This document shows, piece by piece, positions 1-8,390 of a stretch of 39,052 bases of DNA. Below the pieces are notes generated by a model. The model was not told the DNA's origin, did no database searches, and worked only from the letters and a program-made list of their open reading frames with translations. The stretch comes from Dehalococcoidia bacterium (GTDB lineage: Bacteria; Chloroflexota; Dehalococcoidia; Dehalococcoidales; Fen-1064), in contig DUFD01000034.1 of the NCBI GenBank assembly GCA_011171075.1, positions 1-39,052 of the forward strand. The letters run 5' to 3'. Both the position numbers and the translations under genes were made by a program. Position 1 is the first letter of the stretch, and each line of letters begins with the position of its first letter.

Positions 1-1230
1 AAGCGGGGGCGCGCCCAGAAAATGGCGATGGAGTGGAAATTGCCCTATGTCCGCCTCCTTGACGCTACGGGGGGTAGTGTCCGCACCTTCGAGCAGATAG
101 GGCGCACCTACATACCCATCAATCCAGGCACGTACGGCGTCGAGCAGGTACTCTGCCAGGTACCGGTCGTTTCGGCTGTACTCGGCTCAGTAGCTGGCCT
201 ACCGGCTGTTGAGGCCTGCCTCTCTCACTTCAGCGTGATGGTAAAGGGCATCAGCCAGGTCTTCCCCGGTGGCCCGCCGGTAGTCAAGGCCGCCCTGGGC
301 TACGACATCACCAAAGAAGAGCTTGGTGACGAACGAACCCAGGCCACCAGCGGCGTAATTGATAATGTGGCTGAGACCGAAGAAGAGGCCTTCAGCATGG
401 TAAGGCAGTTTCTCAGCTATATGCCGCAGAATGTCTGGGAGGTTCCACCCCGTGCCGAACCGACTGATGACCCCAACCGCCGGGATGAGAAGTTGCTTTC
501 CATCATTCCCCGCAACCGGAGGCGGGGCTACGACGCCCGTGCCATCCTGAACCACGTCCTTGACCGCGATTCTTTCTTCGAGATTGGTCAGTTCTCAGGG
601 CGTTCCCGGCTCACCGGCCTGGCACGGGTCAACGGCTACCCGGTGGGTGCGATGATTAATAATCCCATGTTCCTCGGCGGTTCAATGGATGTCGCCGCCG
701 GTCTGAAGGTGATTCGACTCCTGCAGCTATGTAACACCTTTCACCTGCCGATGGTCTACTTCGCCGACGAGCCGGGATTCATGGTTGGACTCGAATCACA
801 GAAACAGGGCATCGTCCGTGCAGGGGCCAAGATGGTCTGCGCTACCTACCAGACCAGAATGCCCTGGATTACCTTCGTCATCCGCCAGCTATACGGCGTT
901 GCTGGCCAGTGCCATGACCGACCGGGTGGCATGTTCAAACGGGTCGCCTGGCCTTCGGCCAACTGGGGCTCGATGCACATCGAGGGCGGTGCCACCGCCG
1001 CCTACCGTCGCGAAATCGATAGCGCCCCCGACCCGGAGGCAAAGCGCCTGGAGATTGAACGTAAACTTCAGGCTCTGGCCTCACCGTTCCGCACCGCCGA
1101 GGCATTCAACATCGAGGATATTATCGACCCGCGTGACTCGCGCCCGATATTGTGCGATTTCATTGAAATGGCACAGGAGACACTAAAAACCCAGCTCGGG
1201 CCAACCTGTGGTCCGAGCTATATGCCCTAG
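1..1230 (+). CDS. Acyl-CoA carboxylase carboxyltransferase subunit, 5'-truncated
   Basis: C-terminal part of a biotin-dependent acyl-CoA carboxylase beta (carboxyltransferase) subunit of the propionyl/methylcrotonyl-CoA carboxylase family, which moves the carboxyl group from biotin to an acyl-CoA. The frame stays open from base 1 through an internal ATG at 22, so the gene begins outside the window; about 410 codons are present against roughly 510 for the family. The C-terminal crotonase-like half is clear: an FFEIGQFSG segment, a GGSMDVAAGLKVIRLLQLC helix, the PGFMVG loop and the typical end GPTCGPSYMP. An ATG in frame at 22 could be read as a start but would remove the N-terminal fold. Family assignment is firm; the acyl-CoA substrate cannot be told from the sequence. 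The biotin carboxylase partner is not in the window. Confidence 0.9.
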   Translation, partial: KRGRAQKMAMEWKLPYVRLLDATGGSVRTFEQIGRTYIPINPGTYGVEQVLCQVPVVSAVLGSVAGLPAVEACLSHFSVMVKGISQVFPGGPPVVKAALGYDITKEELGDERTQATSGVIDNVAETEEEAFSMVRQFLSYMPQNVWEVPPRAEPTDDPNRRDEKLLSIIPRNRRRGYDARAILNHVLDRDSFFEIGQFSGRSRLTGLARVNGYPVGAMINNPMFLGGSMDVAAGLKVIRLLQLCNTFHLPMVYFADEPGFMVGLESQKQGIVRAGAKMVCATYQTRMPWITFVIRQLYGVAGQCHDRPGGMFKRVAWPSANWGSMHIEGGATAAYRREIDSAPDPEAKRLEIERKLQALASPFRTAEAFNIEDIIDPRDSRPILCDFIEMAQETLKTQLGPTCGPSYMP

Positions 1231-1267
1231 TCTACTTATCACAAGTAAAAAAGGAGGAAGGTCAGCA

Positions 1268-1555
1268 ATGATAGTCTTGATAGCTAACCTGAAGGTTACC
1301 GAGGGCAAAGGTAATGACGTCATTGAAGCATTCAAGGAGGTTGTACCGAAAATCCGCCAGGACCCGGGAACGGTCGCCTATAACATTCTCCAGGCGGCGG
1401 ACGACCCAGACAAGATAACCGTCTACGAGAAGTATGAAAACCTTGAGGCACTCCAGTACCACGGCCAGACCGAGCATTTCAGAGAGTTCGGGCGGAGTAC
1501 ACGTGATTTGTTCGCAGGGCGTGCCGAGATTACCCGATATGAAGAGGTCGTCTGA
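1268..1555 (+). CDS. Antibiotic biosynthesis monooxygenase (ABM)-fold protein
   Basis: Small protein of 95 residues with the dimeric ferredoxin-like ABM fold: an initial strand MIVLIANLKV, a helix with EAFKEVVPKIRQDPGTVAYN, a strand ending in KITVYEKYENLEAL and a helix HGQTEHFREFGR. Members are quinol/heme monooxygenases or cofactor-free oxygenases, but many small ABM proteins have no known substrate. The start at 1268 is chosen because an AAGGAGGAAG ribosome site lies just before it; an upstream in-frame ATG at 1208 overlaps the preceding gene and has no such site. It lies 37 bp after the carboxyltransferase in the same direction and is probably cotranscribed. Fold assignment is good, function is open. 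Confidence 0.82.
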   Translation: MIVLIANLKVTEGKGNDVIEAFKEVVPKIRQDPGTVAYNILQAADDPDKITVYEKYENLEALQYHGQTEHFREFGRSTRDLFAGRAEITRYEEVV

Positions 1556-1619
1556 AAGAACCAAAACCAAAAAGTAGCCGCACAGTCCAAAATCTTAGCT
1601 CAGATAGAGAGACCAGGAG

Positions 1620-2354
1620 ATGCTGAAAGACAACCAGGATGCCTTCGGGCACGGGATGTTTGATTATTACCATGGCACCAGGACAGCCCTGGTTATCGAA
1701 AGGGATGACGGGTACTTTGAACCCGATGTCGGGCTTCAGCAATATTTCGCCGAATACCGGGACTGGCACCGCGACGAGAGAAAGGCGATGAGATACGCAC
1801 GTGGCCGGGTACTTGATATCGGTTGTGGCGCTGGCAGACATTCGCTCTATCTCCAGCAGAATGACTACGACGTTGTGGGCATAGATAATTCGCCTCTGGC
1901 CATTGAGGTCTGCAAGCTGAGAGGACTGAGGGACGCCCGGCCTGTTCCGGTCACCCGGGTTAGCCGAAAACTTGGCGTCTTCGATACCATTCTCATGCTG
2001 GGGAATAATTTCGGGCTCTTCGGCAATCCTGATAAGGCAGGACACCTGCTGAGAAGGCTCCATGGCATGACCAGCCGGCGTGGCCGGATTATCGCTCAGA
2101 GCAATGACCCATACCGAACAAGCAGTCCTGACCACCTCGAATACCATGAGAGGAACCGGCTACGAGGCAGAATGGCAGGACAGATAAGACTGAGAGTCCA
2201 CTACAGGAAGTATACAACTCCCTGGTGGGACCTCCTGCTTGTCTCAAAACAGGAGATGGCTGACATTCTTGACGGGACTAGCTGGAGAGCCAACATCTGC
2301 CTTGAGACAGAAAATGGCCCGTATATAGCCGTTCTTGAAAAGACGCGTCGATGA
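1620..2354 (+). CDS. Class I SAM-dependent methyltransferase
   Basis: A 244-residue Rossmann-fold methyltransferase. Motif I is visible as VLDIGCGAGRHSLYL near residue 62, followed by an acidic motif II strand VVGIDNSPLA, which bind S-adenosylmethionine; a YVV-type post-motif strand FDTILMLGNNFGLFG follows. The length is normal for a class I enzyme. The acceptor substrate is not indicated: the C-terminal half, usually the substrate cap, contains only generic features. It is preceded by an AGGAGATG site that overlaps the ATG and follows the ABM gene by 64 bp on the same strand, so it may belong to the same transcript. Confident for family, no basis for a specific substrate. Confidence 0.85.
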   Translation: MLKDNQDAFGHGMFDYYHGTRTALVIERDDGYFEPDVGLQQYFAEYRDWHRDERKAMRYARGRVLDIGCGAGRHSLYLQQNDYDVVGIDNSPLAIEVCKLRGLRDARPVPVTRVSRKLGVFDTILMLGNNFGLFGNPDKAGHLLRRLHGMTSRRGRIIAQSNDPYRTSSPDHLEYHERNRLRGRMAGQIRLRVHYRKYTTPWWDLLLVSKQEMADILDGTSWRANICLETENGPYIAVLEKTRR

Positions 2355-2401
2355 TATCCGTCTTCTGGTCCAGTGATTTCCCGCTTCACACTAAAGCTTC
2401 A

Positions 2402-2430
2402 TAGTAATCTATTGTCTAGCCCTGTATAAT
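2402..2430 (+). promoter_or_regulatory. Candidate promoter of the MoxR operon
   Basis: A perfect TATAAT at 2425-2430 is preceded, with a 17-base spacer, by a weak TAGTAA. It lies about 30 bases before the TTG start of the MoxR gene in the 105-bp gap after the methyltransferase. The -10 match is good, the -35 poor. Confidence 0.35.
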
Positions 2431-2459
2431 TATGTGGAAAAATCACAGGAGTTCGTAAC

Positions 2460-3425
2460 TTGAAAGATAAGGATATCAGCCGGGTTCAGGAGATTGGCGC
2501 CAGGGTCAAGGAAAACGTCGAGCAGGTAATCGTCGGTAAGGGAGACGTTGTTGAGCTGGCGATAGTAACCTTGCTCTGTGAGGGGCACCTTCTCCTCGAG
2601 GATGTGCCGGGCATCGGCAAGACGATGCTGGCCAAGTCGGTAGCGCGGTCGCTCGGGTGCAGCTTCCGACGTATCCAGTGCACCCCTGACCTGCTTCCCT
2701 CGGACATCACCGGCACGTATATCTACAACCAGAAAACGGCGGACTTCGAGTACCGGCCGGGTCCGATTATGTCACAGGTGGTCCTTGCCGACGAGATAAA
2801 CCGGGCGACGCCACGCACCCAGTCCGCCCTGCTCGAGGCGATGCAGGAACTCCAGGTAACTGCTGAGGGCGAGACCAAGCCATTGCCACGGCCTTTCATG
2901 CTACTGGCCACCCAGAACCCGATAGAACTCGAGGGCACCTTTCCTTTGCCCGAAGCCCAGCTCGACCGTTTCTTGCTAAAGGTCAGCCTCGGATACCCTT
3001 CCGCAGAAGATGACCGACTTATTCTGTCCCGCTTCCGCCAGGCCGACCCGCTGGAAGAGTTGATGCCCGTAGTCTCTTCGGAGGAACTTATCCAGATACA
3101 GGCAGACTGCCGCCAGGTCCATATCGCTGCGGATGTCGAGGACTATATCATTCGCCTGATTCATGCCACCAGGAAGCATGAGTCACTCCAACTGGGGGCA
3201 AGCCCGCGGGCGATGCTGGCACTATACCGGGCGTCGCAGGCCTTTGCAGCGTTAAGAGGCAGGGCGTTTGTCGTCCCTGACGATGTCAAATATCTCGTCT
3301 ACTGCGTTCTTGTCCACCGGATTATTCCCCGGGCCGAAAGCCACCTGCGCGGCAAGACTGCCGAGGAGGCGCTGAGAGAGGTAGTTGACTCAGTCCCGGT
3401 ACCTGTCGAAGAAGAGGTCAGCTAA
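2460..3425 (+). CDS. MoxR-family AAA+ ATPase
   Basis: A 321-residue AAA+ ATPase of the MoxR family. These proteins act as chaperones that help assemble or activate partner proteins, often encoded together with DUF58 and transglutaminase-like genes. Walker A is DVPGIGKTMLAKS (around residues 49-60), Walker B VVLADEINRATPRTQSALLEAMQE, sensor 1 LLATQNPIELEGTFPLPEAQLDRF and the C-terminal AAA_lid LGASPRAMLALYRASQAFA. The start is a TTG at 2460, supported by a CAGGAG ribosome site and the promoter-like TATAAT upstream; the reading frame and length match the family. It is the first gene of an operon with the DUF58 gene (13-bp gap). The client protein is unknown. Confidence 0.93.
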   Translation: MKDKDISRVQEIGARVKENVEQVIVGKGDVVELAIVTLLCEGHLLLEDVPGIGKTMLAKSVARSLGCSFRRIQCTPDLLPSDITGTYIYNQKTADFEYRPGPIMSQVVLADEINRATPRTQSALLEAMQELQVTAEGETKPLPRPFMLLATQNPIELEGTFPLPEAQLDRFLLKVSLGYPSAEDDRLILSRFRQADPLEELMPVVSSEELIQIQADCRQVHIAADVEDYIIRLIHATRKHESLQLGASPRAMLALYRASQAFAALRGRAFVVPDDVKYLVYCVLVHRIIPRAESHLRGKTAEEALREVVDSVPVPVEEEVS

Positions 3426-3438
3426 GGGAAGGTGAGGC

Positions 3439-4668
3439 ATGCGAGGCGGTTACCTCCCGACAATCGTGGTGGTGCTCTTCCTTATCGGGGTGATTCTGGG
3501 CCAGGTACCCCTGATTCTGGTAGCATTTCTTCTCCTGCTTGTCTGGGGTACCACCCGCCTGTGGGAACGTTATGCACTGACACGGATTGAGTACCGCCGC
3601 CGGCTCAGCGCCAAGCGCGCTTTCTTCGGGGAAGAACTGCTTCTTGAGCTGGAGATAGCCAACCGTAAACCCCTGCCGCTACCCTGGGTGGAAATCGACG
3701 ACGAAATGCCGGAGGACATCACCTTCCTCAAGGGCAAGACAACCCAGTCACACAAAGTTGACCGCGTACACCTGACGAGTCTCCTTTCGCTTGGCTGGTA
3801 CCACCGGGTAACACGACTCTACCCGATACGCTGCGACCAGCGGGGCTACTTTAACTTCGGTCCAACACGTATCCGCTCCGGCGACCTGTTCGGATTCTCA
3901 CGACAGGAGATTGAAGTCAGCGATGTCAACCAGCTCATCGTCTACCCGCGGATTGTACCGGTTGAACAACGGGGCATCCCCTCAAAACAGCCCGTTGGGG
4001 ATATTCGTACCAAGAGGCATATCTTCCAGGACCCCATTCTCACCATGGGTGTCCGTGACTACCATTTCGGCGACAGTCTGAAAAGAATTCACTGGAAGAC
4101 CACTGCCCGTCTCGGTAAGCTACAGACCAAGGTCTTTGAGCCGACTACATCTGTGGACATGGGGATTTTCCTTGATGTCCGCACCGTACAACCACCGGGC
4201 TGGGGAGCGGTTACACAGAGCCTGGAACTGGGTGTCATGGCAGCGGCATCGATTGCCAGTCACGCCATGTCTAACGGTTACCGGGTAGGCCTTTACGCCA
4301 ATCAGCGCCGTAAACCCGTTGGTGAACTGGTGAGAATACCACCCAGTCAGCACACTGACCAGTTGGTGTACATCCTCGAAGCCCTGGCACAGATTCACTC
4401 GTCTGAGTCTATGCCGATAGGACGGTTCGTCTCCCTGGAAAGCCGCAACCTGCCCTGGGGAAGCACCTTAGTATTGATAACCGCTGTACCGACGGAATCT
4501 CTGCTGGCCACCCTGCTCAGGATGAAGAGGGTCGGACGACAGGTAGCACTGGTAATTATCGGTAGCTCCAAGATACCTCGTATGGATGGTCTGCCAGTAT
4601 ATCACATCTCCGATAACACACCGTGGCGTGAGGTAGAGACACTCAACCTGCAGGGGACAGCGCAATGA
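3439..4668 (+). CDS. DUF58 domain protein, membrane-anchored
   Basis: A 409-residue DUF58 protein, the usual partner of MoxR ATPases. Two hydrophobic segments in the first ~35 residues (LPTIVVVLFLIGVILG and VPLILVAFLLLLVWG) anchor it; the remainder is soluble, with a beta-rich region around 60-150 and the DUF58 signature DSLKRIHWKTTARLGKLQTKVFEP near residues 213-236. This part is related to von Willebrand A-type folds in other members. ATG start with a GGAAGGTGAGG ribosome site. The stop codon overlaps the next start by 4 bp (ATGA), indicating translational coupling with the DUF4129 membrane protein. Family is certain; the biochemical role of DUF58 in these systems is not established. Confidence 0.9.
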   Translation: MRGGYLPTIVVVLFLIGVILGQVPLILVAFLLLLVWGTTRLWERYALTRIEYRRRLSAKRAFFGEELLLELEIANRKPLPLPWVEIDDEMPEDITFLKGKTTQSHKVDRVHLTSLLSLGWYHRVTRLYPIRCDQRGYFNFGPTRIRSGDLFGFSRQEIEVSDVNQLIVYPRIVPVEQRGIPSKQPVGDIRTKRHIFQDPILTMGVRDYHFGDSLKRIHWKTTARLGKLQTKVFEPTTSVDMGIFLDVRTVQPPGWGAVTQSLELGVMAAASIASHAMSNGYRVGLYANQRRKPVGELVRIPPSQHTDQLVYILEALAQIHSSESMPIGRFVSLESRNLPWGSTLVLITAVPTESLLATLLRMKRVGRQVALVIIGSSKIPRMDGLPVYHISDNTPWREVETLNLQGTAQ

Positions 4669-6200
4669 ATGTCGTAGGTCGTCAGATGTCAAGGGTAAAC
4701 TGGATATCCACCATTTTTATCCCCGTGGCAGTTGTGCTCATGGAGGTGTACTGGCTGTATCCCTGGTTCCTCTGGGTGGGAAAAGCAGAGTTTTTCTCGG
4801 AACCACGTGCTCCGTTGAGTATTGGGGGAGTTATTTTCCTGCTCGGTGGCGGTTTCGTTGCTACGCGGTACCTGCTCAGTCGGGATTGGCCACTTAACTG
4901 GATCCGCTGGGGCATCATCCTCTGCGGCCTGTTAGTAGTCTTTACCGTAATCCGCAGCGAGTACCACGCCGGGTACGGACTCTTTGATATGCAGTGGTTT
5001 GCCCATACCGTGAGGATACTGCTTGACTTCAGCCAAGCCCATACGTTAATGGTGGCTTTACCGGCCGGTGCCTACCTCTGGTGGCGAGGCATCAGCCGCG
5101 GTCGGGCGCCTCTTTACACCGCCGATATTTACCGCACGTTCATAATCGGCATCATCTCCTTCGTCATTCTGGTCATCGCCTGGCGTATCAGCCAGGGGGC
5201 CGGCTCTCTGGAAGACCTTGCCTCTACCGTCGCTCCCCACGTAGCTACCTTTTTCTTCTTCGCTCTGGTGTCCCTGGCCCTCATCAACCTGCAATCCATC
5301 CGTCAGAGAATGATGCCGGAGGACGTGGGGCTATCTTTCAACCGACGCTTGTTGCCCATCCTGCTACTGGTTGTCGGTAGTATTGTCCTTATTGGAATAG
5401 GCGTCGCCAGTGTCTTCTCACCTGAGTTTATGAGTTTCCTGTCAGGTCTGCTCGGTGCCATTGGTAATTTTATCGGCACGATTATTGGCTACATACTCAT
5501 CCCGTTAGGTTTCATTGCGACTGCCATGTACCATGTGGGCTTATTTATAATAAACCTCTTTATACGGCGTCAACCGATCCAGGAATCCGAGGAGGACGAT
5601 TTAGAATTCTTAGAAGAAGCCGCAGAAGCTACCGAGGGTACGCCAATCTCCGAGGTTGTCATCCTGGGAATCAAGTGGGCACTCTTCGTTATCATTATCA
5701 TCGTCATCATCTACCTGCTTGCCAGGGCAATAAGACGTTTCCGCCTTTCGCGGACGAGAGCGGACGTCACCGAGGTCAATGAGTCGCTGTGGAGCTGGGG
5801 TGGCTTCGTGGCAGACGTTCGACTCTTCCTGAGTTCAATCTGGCAGCGCATCTGGCGCAGGCGAAAAGAAACCACCCCGGTACACGCAGTCCCGCACCGC
5901 TATCTGGAGGAGGTAGAGGAAGGCTCCATGGGTATCCGGGAAATATACCGTCGTCTGTTGTGGCAGGCCTCCCGCTTCGGGATGGGGCGCCGCGGTTATG
6001 AGACGCCCTACGAATACCGGGGGCGACTAGAACAGCTCGTACCGGATGGACAGGCGCCACTAACCGAGATAACCGACTTGTATGTCAACGTCCGCTACGG
6101 TGAGATTGAGACCCACAAGAGGCAGGTAGACCGCGCCAACAGCCTGTGGCAGACCCTAAAGAGTATACTGAGACCATCACCAAGACGGACCACCTCATAG
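4665..6200 (+). CDS. Polytopic membrane protein with C-terminal DUF4129 domain (TgpA-like without transglutaminase core)
   Basis: A 511-residue membrane protein with about nine or ten hydrophobic segments: roughly residues 10-37, 45-66, 75-93, 108-135, 152-172, 187-205, 223-247, 250-290 (two) and 340-363. An acidic linker rich in E and D lies between the last segments. The C-terminal region EIYRRLLWQASRFGMGRRGYETPYEYRGRLEQ (given here as its flanks: EIYRRLLWQ and TPYEYRGRLEQ) is the DUF4129 signature that ends TgpA-type transglutaminase proteins. The Cys/His/Asp transglutaminase core that usually sits before DUF4129 is missing, and the protein is shorter than typical TgpA (about 650-750). A transglutaminase-like protein is encoded 24 bp downstream, suggesting the two activities are split between separate genes. 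Confidence 0.82.
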   Translation: MNVVGRQMSRVNWISTIFIPVAVVLMEVYWLYPWFLWVGKAEFFSEPRAPLSIGGVIFLLGGGFVATRYLLSRDWPLNWIRWGIILCGLLVVFTVIRSEYHAGYGLFDMQWFAHTVRILLDFSQAHTLMVALPAGAYLWWRGISRGRAPLYTADIYRTFIIGIISFVILVIAWRISQGAGSLEDLASTVAPHVATFFFFALVSLALINLQSIRQRMMPEDVGLSFNRRLLPILLLVVGSIVLIGIGVASVFSPEFMSFLSGLLGAIGNFIGTIIGYILIPLGFIATAMYHVGLFIINLFIRRQPIQESEEDDLEFLEEAAEATEGTPISEVVILGIKWALFVIIIIVIIYLLARAIRRFRLSRTRADVTEVNESLWSWGGFVADVRLFLSSIWQRIWRRRKETTPVHAVPHRYLEEVEEGSMGIREIYRRLLWQASRFGMGRRGYETPYEYRGRLEQLVPDGQAPLTEITDLYVNVRYGEIETHKRQVDRANSLWQTLKSILRPSPRRTTS

Positions 6201-6224
6201 AATAATCCGGTAGAGACAGGTAAG

Positions 6225-6824
6225 TTGTCGACAATCACGGACGCACTGTTAGAAGAGACATTCCGGCAATGGACGGCAGGGAAGGACGCCATTCAGGCAA
6301 GAATCAGTATCTACGAGAAGGTCAGGGACATCCCATACGCCGTGATCCCTGAGTTGATTAATCCTGACAGGTTCGCGGACGTCCTTACACTGGGCCAGGG
6401 CTCCTGCACACCGAAACATCTCCTGCTCTGCAACTTGTTCCAGAGACTGGGACTTATGGTCCTGTTTGCCGTCTACCCGTTCTACTGGGGTGATAGCTCC
6501 GAAGTGATGGTCGGTAATCTTGAGCCAGTCAGGGAAATGGCCCAGGAACTGCCCATGAGCCACCACCTTGCCTGCCGGGTGGATATAGACGGCAAACTCG
6601 TCCTGGTGGACGCCACCCTTGACCCGCCCCTGGGCAAGGCAGACCTTGTAATCAACCACGAGTGGGACGGCTTCAGCGACACGCTGCTGCCGATGACACC
6701 ATGCGGGGAGGAGCAGCTATACCACCCGTCCGAGGCACATCTCATGGAAGCCCGCTCCGGTCAGCAGTGGCTGGAGTTCTATACTGTGCTAAATGCCTGT
6801 CTGGAACGGGTAAGGCAGTCCTGA
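6225..6824 (+). CDS. Stand-alone transglutaminase-like protein
   Basis: A 199-residue protein resembling a transglutaminase/cysteine-protease core. The catalytic triad can be read as Cys in LGQGSCTPKHLLLCNLFQRLG (Cys near residue 60), His in SHHLACRVDIDG (near residue 109) and Asp in LVLVDATLDPPLG (near residue 124), in the order and spacing of the superfamily. No signal peptide or membrane segment is seen, so a cytoplasmic location is likely. The start is TTG at 6225, with a GAGACAGG site before it; no better ATG exists. It is the last gene of the MoxR/DUF58/DUF4129 operon and probably supplies the core missing from the preceding gene. Whether it cross-links, deamidates or hydrolyses peptides is unknown. 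Confidence 0.72.
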   Translation: MSTITDALLEETFRQWTAGKDAIQARISIYEKVRDIPYAVIPELINPDRFADVLTLGQGSCTPKHLLLCNLFQRLGLMVLFAVYPFYWGDSSEVMVGNLEPVREMAQELPMSHHLACRVDIDGKLVLVDATLDPPLGKADLVINHEWDGFSDTLLPMTPCGEEQLYHPSEAHLMEARSGQQWLEFYTVLNACLERVRQS

Positions 6825-6867
6825 TACCTTATGTAAACAAGAATTCCTGGCAGTGGTACCAGGCCCA

Positions 6868-7065
6868 CTACCATTCCTCCCTGGGGACTTTCTTCATACC
6901 GCGTGAATCAGTAAAAGCATAGGCAAACACTGTACTATGCGGGGCTTCATTGAGGATACTCGTCTTTACGTCTTCGTAACGGCCATAGTATCTGGGCATC
7001 CGCTTGCCGCGGTTGTCAAATACCATTACCATATCATCCTCGAAACGTATGGCGATTTTAATCAT
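6868..7065 (-). CDS. Small hypothetical protein downstream of a response regulator
   Basis: A 65-residue protein beginning MIKIAIRFEDDMVMVFDNRG and containing RMPRYYGRYEDVKTSILNEAP. I recognise no named family; the strand-rich N-terminus suggests a small alpha/beta fold. The ATG at 7065 is chosen because a GGAAGG ribosome site lies eight bases before it; an in-frame TTG at 7080 would put that site inside the gene. It follows the receiver protein by 28 bp on the same strand, so the two are probably cotranscribed, and converges on the transglutaminase-like gene 44 bp away. Codon composition resembles the neighbours, which supports a real gene. Confidence 0.6.
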   Translation of the reverse strand: MIKIAIRFEDDMVMVFDNRGKRMPRYYGRYEDVKTSILNEAPHSTVFAYAFTDSRGMKKVPREEW

Positions 7066-7093
7066 GCTGCTGCCTTCCAATTAAAAAACCGAT

Positions 7094-7498
7094 TCATGCC
7101 GCCTTGTACTGGCCGGACGCAGTCTGCTGCTCCGCACGTCTCAGCTTTGCTTTTATCCGGGCAACAAGCTCAACCGCACTGAAAGGCTTGGTCACGTAGT
7201 CATCGGCACCAAGATTCAGCGCCTTCCGCAGGGTGGGACTTTCGCACCGTCCCGTGACCATGACAACCGGGACATTGCTGCGCTCCCGAATCAGGTCGAG
7301 GACCTGAAATCCGTCGAGCTCGTTCATGACAACATCCAGCAGCACCAGGTCCGGGTGCCACTCGTCCAGTAATGCTATCGCCTCGCGGCTGTCACGTGTG
7401 CCATGAACCTCGAACCCTTCCAGCCAGAGCAGGTCTTTGAGCAGGTTGAGCATATCCGGGTCATCATCTACCACCATGATGAGCGGTCTATCTTTCAT
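7094..7498 (-). CDS. Receiver-only response regulator
   Basis: A 134-residue CheY-like receiver domain without output domain. Acidic pocket DDD in MVVDDDPDML, phosphoacceptor Asp in DLVLLDVVMNELDGFQ (near residue 55), switch Thr in VVMVTGR and the conserved Lys in DDYVTKPFSAVEL are all present, so it should be phosphorylatable. A short basic tail KAKLRRAEQQTASGQYKAA follows. ATG start with AAGGAGGG ten bases upstream. It reads in the same direction as the histidine kinase cluster 950 bp upstream but is separated from it by an unassigned stretch. It may receive phosphate from the nearby kinase or another sensor; this is inference from proximity. Confidence 0.9.
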   Translation of the reverse strand: MKDRPLIMVVDDDPDMLNLLKDLLWLEGFEVHGTRDSREAIALLDEWHPDLVLLDVVMNELDGFQVLDLIRERSNVPVVMVTGRCESPTLRKALNLGADDYVTKPFSAVELVARIKAKLRRAEQQTASGQYKAA

Positions 7499-7539
7499 AT
7501 TGCAGTACCCTCCTTCCGCCGTGCATGATAGACATATTC

Positions 7540-7818
7540 TTAATTCCTGGGGAAAAGAGACAGGGGTGGTATCCTCATAGGGACAAGCCTGGGTAGCTCT
7601 ACCGTTCTCAGAAAACCGGTTGACCCCCCGTAGTCCTTGAGAGACGGCATTACGTAGAGTCGCATCCCCATCATAAAAATCATCCCCACCCCGGTAGTAT
7701 CTCCATGATTCCGCCGGAAGCGTCTCATCTGCTCATCGTGTGCTGGAAAGGCATCGCACCCTCCCGGGTGAGCCAAGCCAGACCACCCACAAATTTCTGC
7801 CTTTCTGGGCATTGTCAT
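7540..7818 (-). CDS. Possible small protein of unknown function
   Basis: A 92-codon open frame starting MTMPRKAEICGW, with a very good ribosome site (GGGAAGGAGAT, seven bases before ATG). The content is unremarkable: a region GVGMIFMMGMRLYVMPSL that is hydrophobic and Met-rich, and a Pro-rich end. I recognise no family. It lies between two minus-strand regulators and has the same orientation. The good ribosome site argues for translation, but the protein composition is atypical and no homology can be claimed. It could instead be a decayed gene fragment. Treat as a candidate only. Confidence 0.3.
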   Translation of the reverse strand: MTMPRKAEICGWSGLAHPGGCDAFPAHDEQMRRFRRNHGDTTGVGMIFMMGMRLYVMPSLKDYGGSTGFLRTVELPRLVPMRIPPLSLFPRN

Positions 7819-7862
7819 CGATAATATCTCCTTCCCGACGAACAAATCGCGGGCACCTCGCG

Positions 7863-8255
7863 CTAGAAATCTGGAGCCGGCCGGGCACCGGCTCCAGACA
7901 GTTTTTGCCACCGGCCGTCAGCCGGGGTATACGACCCAAGTTCGTGATACGGGTCGCGGTAGTGATAGGCGAGTTTCCTGGCAATAGTGATATGTGAAAG
8001 GAATGAGACGGCGGCTGCGTCACCTGTGGCATCAATATATCGAGCATCGAGGAGCGAAACTCCTGCGAAAACCCGGGCGAAGGCACACTGGCTGGACCGC
8101 GATGCAGGCCCGGCAACCCGAACCAATGGAGGGTAGGGTCCGGGCATACCGTAACCCGCACCGCGAAAGCCAACCAGCCATGAGGTAGGTAGCCAAGTCA
8201 TCAGCAACGGTAATTTCCACCTGCTCCCTTTGCCGTGCTTACCGCTCCCACTCAT
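7863..8255 (-). CDS. Possible protein of unknown function, perhaps decayed
   Basis: A 130-codon open frame starting MSGSGKHGKGSRW, with a strong GGAGGG ribosome site six bases before the ATG. No family is recognised. The middle has many Pro, Gly and Arg residues; the segment SFLSHITIARKLAYHYRDPYHELGSY looks the most protein-like. Its last codons coincide with a 10-bp hairpin (7871-7897). Two other frames on the same strand are also open for long stretches here, a pattern expected of GC-rich noncoding or frameshifted DNA. Either a lineage-specific small gene or the remnant of a longer one. Confidence 0.25.
   Translation of the reverse strand: MSGSGKHGKGSRWKLPLLMTWLPTSWLVGFRGAGYGMPGPYPPLVRVAGPASRSSQCAFARVFAGVSLLDARYIDATGDAAAVSFLSHITIARKLAYHYRDPYHELGSYTPADGRWQKLSGAGARPAPDF
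7871..7897 (+). terminator. Hairpin with downstream T run on the plus strand
   Basis: Perfect 10-bp stem CTGGAGCCGG / CCGGCTCCAG with a 7-base loop, followed after four bases by TTTTT on the plus strand. It has the shape of an intrinsic terminator, but no plus-strand gene ends here, so an antisense or small RNA would have to be its source. It may be incidental. Confidence 0.35.
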
Positions 8256-8390
8256 GAAACACCCTCCAGACTTCAATCGACAATATCAGCTTAGCCTGCG
8301 GGTGTCACGCCAGTGTCACAACAGCCTGTGGTAGTGAAACATCGACATCACAATGTGGATAATCACAGGGTAACGGACGGTTGAGATTGA

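Noticed and set aside
8085-8215. Plus-strand sequence with GCGAAAGCC and GGTAGGTAGCC resembling parts of a class I cyclic-di-GMP riboswitch
   Set aside because: The first helix with its GNRA-type loop and receptor is not present in the right place, and no plus-strand gene follows, so the match is judged accidental.
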